Positions 1-4,730 of a stretch of DNA of 5,931 bases are shown in pieces. The position numbers and the translations under genes were made by a program. The notes under the pieces are model-generated. The model was given only the letters and a program-made list of their open reading frames with translations, did no database searches and had not been told where the DNA came from. This DNA is from Clostridiales bacterium. GTDB lineage: Bacteria; Bacillota; Clostridia; Lachnospirales; Lachnospiraceae. The stretch covers positions 1-5,931 of the forward strand of contig JAATEU010000301.1 in assembly GCA_015655565.1 (NCBI GenBank), written 5' to 3'. Numbering within the stretch: position 1 is the first letter of the stretch; the number at the start of each line of letters is the position of its first letter.

Positions 1-276
1 TAAACACAACTCTTCTTAATAAGTTCATCATACATCAATTACATTAATTTGTCAATATATATCTTTTGATACATATAATTAATCAGCATATATATATCTT
101 TTTTATATATTTTTTGACTATTTTTGCGTCTTCTGTTTATTATTCTGTAAATTTTCTGTTTTATGCTACTATAAAAGAAATTAACAATGAGTTTCTCCCT
201 AAACATATTCAAATTACTTATAACTTCAGACACCAATAAAAATATCAAACATGCCGATATATTGAGTGGATGAAGC
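1..276. other. AT-rich intergenic region without a supportable gene
   Basis: This stretch is dominated by A and T, with runs of alternating AT around 54-62 and 88-110. The longest open frame is on the minus strand (stop near 39). It begins with TTG, has no ribosome binding site, and its predicted product is the Ile/Lys/Tyr/Asn-rich composition expected from random AT-rich DNA. A possible plus-strand promoter (TTGACT at 114-119, 18-nt spacer, TATTAT at 138-143) could start a longer leader transcript toward coaB, but no gene begins behind it. I see nothing else here. Confidence 0.6.
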
Positions 277-292
277 AGTAAACATGTTTACT
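277..292. promoter_or_regulatory. Candidate operator: 16-bp perfect palindrome over the coaB -35 box
   Basis: The sequence AGTAAACATGTTTACT equals its own reverse complement over all 16 bases. Its last six bases are the -35 hexamer of the coaB promoter, so a dimeric regulator bound here would block RNA polymerase. The 10-bp core AAACATGTTT recurs once at 2780-2789. I do not recognise the site as a known operator: it differs from Rex, CcpA cre, Fur and NrdR consensus sites, and only loosely resembles Gram-positive LexA boxes. The regulator is not in this window. Confidence 0.5.
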
Positions 293-315
293 TTATTTTT
301 GACCTATGGTAAAAT
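287..315 (+). promoter_or_regulatory. Sigma-A-type promoter of the coaB-coaC-P1 peptidase operon
   Basis: The -35 box is TTTACT (287-292) and the -10 box is TAAAAT (310-315), separated by exactly 17 nt. The bases before the -10 are TGG, which fits an extended -10 (TGn) element. Transcription would start near 322, giving a leader of about 54 nt before coaB. The upstream palindrome covers the -35 box, so the promoter is probably repressible. Confidence 0.65.
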
Positions 316-322
316 TAAAAAA

Positions 323-344
323 ATGGCTCTCATTTGATAGCCAT
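323..344 (+). promoter_or_regulatory. Small hairpin at the 5' end of the coa transcript
   Basis: ATGGCT (323-328) pairs perfectly with AGCCAT (339-344) across a 10-nt loop. With transcription predicted to begin near 322, the stem would sit at the very 5' end of the mRNA, where such stems often protect against decay. It is not followed by a T-run, so it does not look like an attenuator, and it ends 19 nt before the ribosome binding site (AGGAAGG, about 363-369). No riboswitch fold is recognisable in so short a leader. Confidence 0.35.
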
Positions 345-375
345 CTTCTAGTTTATTTATATAGGAAGGTAATGT

Positions 376-1143
376 ATGAAAATTCTAATTACGGCAGGTG
401 GAACCACCGAGCAGATTGACAAAGTCAGAAGTATAACAAACACTTCTACCGGTATGCTTGGCAGTCTGACTGCAAAAACGTTTGCAAAGTTATCAGATAC
501 GGAAAAAATATATTATATATGTGCGAAAACGGCAATTCTGCCACAATCAGAAAAAATTCAAATTATACCCGTTGATAATGTTGCAAGCCTTGAAACAGCA
601 GTCAGAAAAGTGCTTAGCGAACAGGATATTGATATTATTGTACATAGTATGGCCGTCAGCGATTATCGTGTTAAATCAGTTTCTTCCGCTTCAATGCTTG
701 CAGATTCTATTGCTGCCAACTTGGATTCTTTTCAGGGAACCGATGTAAAAATTACGGATACATTGGTAACGGAGTTGCTTCAGAATGCAGATACCGTCAT
801 GAATGACAATGGTAAAATCAGTTCCGGTATTGAAAACATGATTCTATTAATGGAGCGGACTCCCAAAATTATTTCGCTTTTTCAAACCCTGGCACCAAAG
901 GCTGTTCTTGTTGCATTTAAATTGCTGAATAATGTGGGGCATGAAACCCTTATTGATACGGCATTTCATATTTTAAAAGATAACAGGTGCAGCTTTGTTC
1001 TTGCAAATGATCTGCGTGATATTTTCGGAGAACAGCATATAGGTTATTTAGTTGACAAGGAAAAAAATTATAAACGTTATATAACCAAAGCAGAAATAGC
1101 AGATGCAATTGTAACGGCAGCAACTGAAAAAAGGAGAAAGTAA
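376..1143 (+). CDS. coaB: Phosphopantothenate--cysteine ligase (monofunctional CoaB)
   Basis: This cytosolic enzyme joins cysteine to 4'-phosphopantothenate with nucleotide triphosphate activation (usually CTP), the second step of coenzyme A synthesis from pantothenate. The 255-residue product shows the CoaB fold from its first strand: ITAGGT at 5-10, then the ID-VR-I-N-S-G-G pattern of the nucleotide-binding site through residue 29. It also has AVSDY (93-97), GKISSG (146-151), TPKII (162-166), VAFKLL (179-184) and LANDL (209-213), all typical of CoaB. There is no CoaC domain, so it is the split form known from streptococci and enterococci rather than the fused CoaBC of most bacteria. The ATG at 376 is preceded by AGGAAGG at a good distance. 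It is the first gene of the operon; coaC begins one base after its stop. Residues about 98-145 look less conserved than the rest. Confidence 0.93.
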   Translation: MKILITAGGTTEQIDKVRSITNTSTGMLGSLTAKTFAKLSDTEKIYYICAKTAILPQSEKIQIIPVDNVASLETAVRKVLSEQDIDIIVHSMAVSDYRVKSVSSASMLADSIAANLDSFQGTDVKITDTLVTELLQNADTVMNDNGKISSGIENMILLMERTPKIISLFQTLAPKAVLVAFKLLNNVGHETLIDTAFHILKDNRCSFVLANDLRDIFGEQHIGYLVDKEKNYKRYITKAEIADAIVTAATEKRRK

Positions 1144-1144
1144 A

Positions 1145-1687
1145 ATGAAGGAAATCATTTTAGGGGTGACGGGCAGTATTGCCGCATATAAAGCAGCAGA
1201 TATTGCCAACCAGCTTGCAAAACGTAAAATTAAAGTTCATACTATTATGACAAATTCGGCAACGAAATTTATAACGCCGCTTACGCTGCAGACATTGACA
1301 AAAATCAAAGTGTATACGGATATGTTTGAAGAAATATACTATGAGGATGTGCGCCATATATCTCTGGCACAAAAAGCGGATTGCTGTGTAATTGCGCCTG
1401 CAACTGCAAATTTAATCGGAAAACTCGCTTCAGGCATTGCCGATGATATGCTTTCAACCGTAATTATGGCCATAAAGAATAAGCCCGTAATAATCTGTCC
1501 GGCCATGAATACTGCAATGTATGAAAATCCCATTACACAAAGCAATATAGAGAAACTGCTGGCCTTCGGCTATCAGTTTATAGAACCGAAAGAAGCACTT
1601 CTCGCCTGCGGGGATTTAGGAAAAGGCGCCCTTGCCGAAGTTGAAACAATTGTTGCTGCAGTGCTGAAAACACTTGGTGAGGTTTGA
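1145..1687 (+). CDS. coaC: Phosphopantothenoylcysteine decarboxylase (monofunctional CoaC)
   Basis: This flavoprotein decarboxylates 4'-phosphopantothenoyl-cysteine to 4'-phosphopantetheine, the step after CoaB in coenzyme A synthesis. The 180 residues form one flavin-dependent cysteine-decarboxylase domain. Visible motifs are GVTGSIAAYKA (7-17) for FMN binding, the catalytic histidine H71 in RHIS, APATANLIGKLASGIADD (84-101), PAMNTAMYENP (119-129) with the family's essential asparagine at N122, and LACGDLGKG (153-161) with the active-site cysteine C155 and a lysine at 160. All expected catalytic residues are present and the length is normal for a monofunctional CoaC, which works as a homo-oligomer. 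The ATG at 1145 has AAGGAG at 1131-1136, inside the end of coaB, 8 nt upstream. One base separates the coaB stop from this start, so the two are surely co-transcribed and probably translationally coupled. Confidence 0.95.
   Translation: MKEIILGVTGSIAAYKAADIANQLAKRKIKVHTIMTNSATKFITPLTLQTLTKIKVYTDMFEEIYYEDVRHISLAQKADCCVIAPATANLIGKLASGIADDMLSTVIMAIKNKPVIICPAMNTAMYENPITQSNIEKLLAFGYQFIEPKEALLACGDLGKGALAEVETIVAAVLKTLGEV
1676..1682 (+). promoter_or_regulatory. Ribosome binding site fixing the P1 peptidase start at 1689
   Basis: GGTGAGG lies 6 nt before the ATG at 1689, within the last codons of coaC. It matters because the long open frame of the peptidase begins only after the TAA at 1749. The GTG at 1794, the first available start behind that stop, has no comparable site and lies inside the conserved core. 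The real start is therefore upstream of the nonsense codon. Confidence 0.6.
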
Positions 1688-1688
1688 C

Positions 1689-2657
1689 ATGAAAAAAATC
1701 AGCATCGATGAAATTAAAGAATTCAAAATCGGACAGGCACAAAATTTTTAAGCTTCAACAGGCTGTACGGTTATTATCAGCGAAAAAGGCGCCGTGTGCG
1801 GTGTGGAAGTCCGGGGAGGTTCGCCGGGAACAAGGGATACGGATGCGTTAAACCCTATCAATAACAGAGAAACTGTACATGCTGTTATACTGGCAGGCGG
1901 CAGTTCTTTCGGACTTGATGCGGCAGGCGGTGTAATGAGGTTTCTGGAGGAAAGGAAAATCGGGAGGGATGTTGGTGTAACAAACGTGCCCAATGTATGC
2001 GCTGCAATATTGTTTGACTTAAAATGCGGCGATTATAAGATTCGTCCGGATGAACGGATGGGATACACTGCATGCGAAAATGCTTTTTCAAATTCAAAAT
2101 GGAAAAGCGGAAACTACGGTGCCGGCACAGGTGCAACCATCGGAACCTCCTGTGGCATCCGTCATGACATGAAAGGAGGAATCGGCAGCTGCGCATTCAG
2201 GCATGAAGAACTTTATGCAGGAGCTGTTATAGCAGTCAACTGTGTCGGTGATATTTATGATAATAAAGCAGGTAAAATCATAGCCGGCGCACGCACGGCG
2301 AATGGGAAAGGATTTGCGGACAGTGAAGCGGCTATTCTTGAAAGATATAAAAACAATGCAGATTTTTTCAATGGCAATACGGTTCTCGGTTGTATTATCA
2401 CAAATGCTAAATTAACAAAAGCCCAAGCCACAAAACTTGCTTCCTTTGGGCAAAATGGTATTGCCCGTACAGTCAGGCCCTCTCATACTGTTTTTGACGG
2501 AGATACTATTTTCGCATTGTGCACAGGTGAAGTTGCTGCAACACTGGATGCTGTGGGAGTTCTTGCCTGCAAAGCAGTGGAGTATGCCATTTTAGACGCT
2601 GTAAAAAGTGCGGTTTCATATGACATCTATCCTGCTTCAAGAGAATTTTATAAATAA
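1689..2657 (+). pseudogene. P1/DmpA-family N-terminal-nucleophile aminopeptidase, interrupted by a TAA at codon 21
   Basis: From the ATG at 1689 the frame encodes 20 residues ending GQAQNF, then TAA (1749-1751), then continues in the same frame with ASTGCTVII and 300 more residues without another defect. Family members carry a glutamate-type residue where the stop lies, so a single GAA-to-TAA change explains it. Counting the stop as a residue, the protein would be 322 long, normal for this family. It has the VRGGSPGTRDTD motif, GGSSFGLDAAGG, GNYGAGTGATIG and GGIGSCAF. Family members cleave themselves between the Gly and Ser of GGIG/S, here Ser about 167 full-length, creating the catalytic N-terminal nucleophile. 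Known relatives are L-aminopeptidase/D-esterase DmpA, beta-aminopeptidase BapA and the pantetheine hydrolase ThnT. It starts one base after the coaC stop, as third gene of the operon. A start at GTG 1794 would remove the first conserved strands. A sequencing error remains possible. Confidence 0.8.
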
Positions 2658-2666
2658 TGTATGCAT

Positions 2667-2717
2667 CCGAAACCGTGCGGTTTCCGGCCGGAGATATTGG
2701 AGAATGGAGAAACATTC
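2667..2717. terminator. Two weak hairpins after the coa operon, possible terminator
   Basis: The first hairpin pairs GAAACC (2669-2674) with GGTTTC (2679-2684) across GTGC, and can be lengthened by CC/GG with one bulged C. The second pairs GAATG (2702-2706) with CATTC (2713-2717) and is followed, after several bases, by GGGGTTTTCTTT. Neither has the strong GC stem with an immediate T-run of a classic terminator, so this is only the best candidate for ending the plus-strand operon. A plus-strand frame that begins at 2657, overlapping the peptidase stop, runs through here, but I do not regard it as a gene. Confidence 0.3.
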
Positions 2718-2802
2718 CTCTGGGGTTTTCTTTAAAATTCCACTCTTATAAGTTTAGTCCAATAATCACCTATGTTAGCAAACATGTTTTCCGTACGTTG
2801 AT

Positions 2803-3051
2803 TTACAAAGTTTTTACCGCTTCATTGTCACTGTTATTTATTACAAATTTCAAATAACTATCCTTAACCTGTTCCATGATATCGTTTTGATTTTCCTGAT
2901 TCATCTGTGCAAATAAATTAGAAATGAATGTATTATGATTTTTGATTTCTTCGGCTGTATGGGTAATTCCCCCAAAAATATGACAGGTATTATGGTTAGT
3001 AATACGTTCCTGATATGCTCCCATAAAATTCCCATTTGTCTTAATATTCAT
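2803..3051 (-). CDS. Small hypothetical protein, 82 residues
   Basis: I do not recognise this protein. The ATG at 3051 has AAGGAG (3061-3066) 9 nt upstream, one of the best ribosome binding sites in the window, which is the main reason for calling it real. The product is hydrophilic, with no signal peptide or membrane segment. It is rich in Asn (13 of 82) and Gln, with a single Cys in the stretch TNHNTCHIFGG (18-28). Residues about 34-70 (EEIKNHNTFISNLFAQMNQ onward) look amphipathic and helical. It lies directly behind a frameshifted secreted-peptide gene; its ribosome binding site overlaps that gene's stop codon, so the two form a minus-strand operon driven from 3286-3314. It may be a complete small protein or the surviving N-terminal part of a longer one; nothing downstream in any frame continues it convincingly. 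Confidence 0.6.
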   Translation of the reverse strand: MNIKTNGNFMGAYQERITNHNTCHIFGGITHTAEEIKNHNTFISNLFAQMNQENQNDIMEQVKDSYLKFVINNSDNEAVKTL

Positions 3052-3060
3052 ATAGCCAGT

Positions 3061-3066
3061 CTCCTT
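3061..3066 (-). promoter_or_regulatory. Strong ribosome binding site of the 82-residue protein
   Basis: AAGGAG on the minus strand lies 9 nt before the ATG at 3051. It overlaps the TAA (3065-3067) that ends the mature part of the upstream secreted-peptide gene. That overlap suggests the ancestral pair was translationally coupled, and it supports both reading frames as real coding sequence. Confidence 0.6.
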
Positions 3067-3234
3067 ATGGCGCAGCCACTAATTCCTGGATCTGATTTTC
3101 CGTAACATCCCCTGTTTTAACAAAAACCTCATTGCTGTTATTACCTGTGCTTTCAGATGCAAAAGCTTGAACTAACTACACATTAAAACAAGCATTACGA
3201 CAAGTACCACGAAACTCATGAATTTTTTCATCAT
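3065..3234 (-). pseudogene. Small secreted peptide gene, frameshifted within its signal peptide
   Basis: From the ATG at 3234 the minus strand encodes MMKKFMSFVVLVVMLVLMCS and stops at TAG (3172-3174). This is a typical Lys-rich start plus hydrophobic core of a signal peptide, but it lacks a cleavage site. A different frame, entering just before that stop, gives VQAFASESTGNNSNEVFVKT and ends at QELVAAP with TAA at 3065-3067. AFA followed by Ser is a good signal-peptidase I site (A-x-A). Joining the frames with a one-base correction near 3172-3180 yields a precursor of about 55 residues with a mature part of about 30. The second frame has its own TAG just upstream, so it cannot be entered alone. 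The TAG stops fall at the junction, consistent with loss of one base. AGGG sits 8 nt before the ATG at 3234. I do not know the function; it may be a secreted peptide or the remnant of a longer exported protein. Confidence 0.55.
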
Positions 3235-3285
3235 AATCATTTCCCTGCTTAATTATTTACACAATTGTTTCTATGTAGCACTATT

Positions 3286-3314
3286 ATTTTAACATTACAC
3301 CACCTATAATTCAA
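3286..3314 (-). promoter_or_regulatory. Sigma-A-type promoter of the secreted-peptide/82-residue gene pair
   Basis: Read on the minus strand, TTGAAT (3309-3314) and TAAAAT (3286-3291) are separated by 17 nt, matching the sigma-A consensus at most positions. Transcription would begin near 3279, about 45 nt before the ATG at 3234. The -35 box overlaps a plus-strand TATAAT, so the site may fire in both directions. Confidence 0.6.
3305..3310 (+). promoter_or_regulatory. Perfect -10 box facing the 34-codon ORF
   Basis: TATAAT on the plus strand is a perfect -10 hexamer, 52 nt before the ATG at 3363. The best -35 at a 17-nt spacing is only TATTAT (3282-3287), so this half is weaker than the minus-strand promoter. 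It interlocks with that promoter, whose two boxes flank and overlap it, so the two polymerases would compete. Confidence 0.35.
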
Positions 3315-3362
3315 TGTTCACACCATAAATATCCCCTTAAAGTACAAAAAACGGACGAAAAA

Positions 3363-3467
3363 ATGAAATATATAATTGTTAAGTTTAGAAAAAATGATAA
3401 TATAAGCATAACAGCAGTTGATTTAAATTATGTTGAATGTTTGAGTATGGAAAATGGGAAGCAATGA
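3363..3467 (+). CDS. Possible small ORF or gene remnant, 34 residues
   Basis: I cannot assign this ORF. It runs from MKYIIVKFRKNDN to SMENGKQ. The pattern of a beta strand, a polar turn, then ISITAVDLNYVE is protein-like rather than random, and loosely recalls the start of LytTR DNA-binding domains, where a strand is followed by a DI-YIE-type motif; that comparison is a weak inference. A perfect TATAAT lies upstream, but the ribosome binding site is poor (only GGA, about 6 nt before the ATG). Its TGA forms the end of the left arm of a long hairpin, so the last 5-6 codons are stem sequence. It could be a true small protein, a truncated regulator fragment, or chance. Confidence 0.3.
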   Translation: MKYIIVKFRKNDNISITAVDLNYVECLSMENGKQ

Positions 3468-3496
3468 GTATAATTCATTGCTTCCCATTTTCATAC
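3445..3496. terminator. Long hairpin, probable bidirectional terminator
   Basis: An 18-nt arm (3450-3467) pairs perfectly with 3475-3492 around a 7-nt loop, GTATAAT. Beyond a bulged G at 3449, four more pairs extend the stem to 3445 and 3496. The GC-containing core GGGAAGC/GCTTCCC is flanked by AAAAT on the left and ATTTTC on the right, so on either strand the 3' side reads ATTTTC. That symmetry suits a terminator serving both the minus-strand PTS operon, which ends 118 nt away at 3615, and plus-strand transcription. The T-run is short, so an RNA stability element or a small mobile inverted repeat cannot be excluded. From 3497 to 3614 I see nothing supportable. Confidence 0.6.
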
Positions 3497-3614
3497 AACA
3501 GATGCCGGAGAATAATTAAATACATTATAGATTGAGTGCTAATACTTATTGGGGATTTCAAATAACATAATTAGCAACGAGGTTTTACATTAGTTGCAGG
3601 CATCCCTGTCCATT

Positions 3615-4730
3615 TTATACTTCTACATATTGATCCCTGCCGTCATCTATTTCTTTGCTCCCAATTTTTTGGTGAAACTGCGGATCTTTCGGGATGTCAG
3701 GATTTATCCCCAAGTCCTGTGAGGCCAGGCATGAAATAATCTGCAGCGGTATAATATATTCCCACCCCGAGAAATAAGGTTCTTCCACAAAATCACATAT
3801 TAAATCCTTATTTGAAATTGTATCAATTCCTTCCGGCGAAGAAATAAGATAATTGTGAGGAGTCCACTCACTTAATATTTCAATCAGTTTAAGAGTTCTT
3901 GACTTATAATCGCCTTTCGATGCCAAATATAAAATATGCGCACTATCCGTAATTGAGTTATATATTCCATGAAAAAATTCCTCTATATCATACCCTACAA
4001 CTCCCTGACGGACCGTTTCCAGGATTTTTAAAGCACCTTCCAGGACATCGGCATACCTATCATCATATCCCACAACAATAATACGTTTCGCCGGAAGAAA
4101 TTCTTCCTTAATTCTGGAATACCAGTCCGTTGATGCTTTAATTACTTTCGGCAGATTATGAATTACTTTAAACATACGAAGGCGGTATTCCCCTGCTTTT
4201 TCTTCTGTAATTATCTCCTTAGCTATTGCTAATTCCGTAAGCATCATTAACAGGGTGGCTGTAGTACCCGCATATCCTTTTGTTTTAGCCCCGCATTTTT
4301 CATTTCCAACCTCAATTCTTGTTGAAACTTCAGCATGTTCAAATATTAGCGCAGTTGGATTTTCTGATACAGCCGCTGTATGTAAGCCTTTACCTTTCGC
4401 AGAATCCAATCCTGCAACTGTAGATAAACTCTGTCCGCCCTGTGACACACCAACAACAAGTGTCCTACTGTTAAAGACTTTTTCATTTCTCTCAAATTGA
4501 GTCGGATACATATTAAAAATTTTTATATTCAGTATGTCCTCCAGATATGCCTTTGCGGATAACGCGGCATGATAACTGGTACCCGAACCAATGACATAAA
4601 TTTGTTCAATCTCTTGGTTTCGATAATAATCCACAAAACCCTCTGTTATTTCTTTTCTGCGATTAATAATCCGGGTTAAAACCTCTGGTGTTTCACAAAT
4701 ATAATCATACATCTTCGATTTATAATTCAT
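3615..4730 (-). CDS. Two-SIS-domain sugar-phosphate isomerase/deglycase (GlmS-C/FrlB/AgaS-like)
   Basis: This cytosolic enzyme belongs to the family that contains the isomerase half of GlmS, AgaS, and the deglycases of fructosamine 6-phosphates (FrlB, FraB, Gfr enzymes). SIS domain 1 covers about 30-170, with GSGTSYHAA (48-56), SQGGQS (96-101) and KGYAGTTATLL (151-161). SIS domain 2 covers about 205-340, beginning RIIVVGYDD. The catalytic pair is intact: E238 in KILETV and H254 in EEFFHG lie 16 residues apart, the same spacing as E488/H504 in E. coli GlmS and E214/H230 in FraB. There is no glutaminase domain, so it is not a full GlmS. Its ATG shares one base with the IID stop (TAATG), with no good ribosome binding site of its own, so translation is probably coupled to the PTS gene. 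The likely substrate is the phosphorylated sugar or sugar-amine delivered by that PTS; deglycase is my first guess, amino-sugar isomerase/deaminase the alternative. Confidence 0.85.
   Translation of the reverse strand: MNYKSKMYDYICETPEVLTRIINRRKEITEGFVDYYRNQEIEQIYVIGSGTSYHAALSAKAYLEDILNIKIFNMYPTQFERNEKVFNSRTLVVGVSQGGQSLSTVAGLDSAKGKGLHTAAVSENPTALIFEHAEVSTRIEVGNEKCGAKTKGYAGTTATLLMMLTELAIAKEIITEEKAGEYRLRMFKVIHNLPKVIKASTDWYSRIKEEFLPAKRIIVVGYDDRYADVLEGALKILETVRQGVVGYDIEEFFHGIYNSITDSAHILYLASKGDYKSRTLKLIEILSEWTPHNYLISSPEGIDTISNKDLICDFVEEPYFSGWEYIIPLQIISCLASQDLGINPDIPKDPQFHQKIGSKEIDDGRDQYVEV

Noticed and set aside
55..102. Two copies of ATATATATCTTTT, 35 bp apart
   Set aside because: Low-complexity AT sequence; no further units or array structure.
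39..248. 69-codon minus-strand ORF in the AT-rich left end
   Set aside because: It starts with TTG, has no ribosome binding site, and its composition is what random AT-rich sequence gives.
187..273. 28-codon plus-strand ORF ahead of coaB as a possible leader peptide
   Set aside because: There is no ribosome binding site, no meaningful residue bias, and it lies upstream of the best coaB promoter.
1794..2657. P1 peptidase starting at GTG 1794
   Set aside because: This start lies inside the conserved core and has no good ribosome binding site; the preceding in-frame sequence on both sides of the TAA is clearly part of the same family.
2657..2857. 66-codon plus-strand ORF overlapping the peptidase stop
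   Set aside because: It has a TAATG overlap but no ribosome binding site, no recognisable domain, and runs through hairpins and antisense to the better supported 82-residue gene. The first 25 codons might be a remnant, which I cannot show.
3531..3539. GAGTGCTAA-like half of a CIRCE (HrcA) element
   Set aside because: The matching TTAGCACTC half is absent at the required 9-nt spacing, and no chaperone gene follows.
2847..3566. 12-bp direct repeat ATTTCAAATAAC at about 2847 and 3555
   Set aside because: Short AT-rich matches like this are expected by chance, and the flanks do not look like an insertion boundary.
4255..4500. 81-codon plus-strand ORF inside the SIS gene
   Set aside because: It is the antisense shadow of a well supported gene and has no ribosome binding site or recognisable domain.
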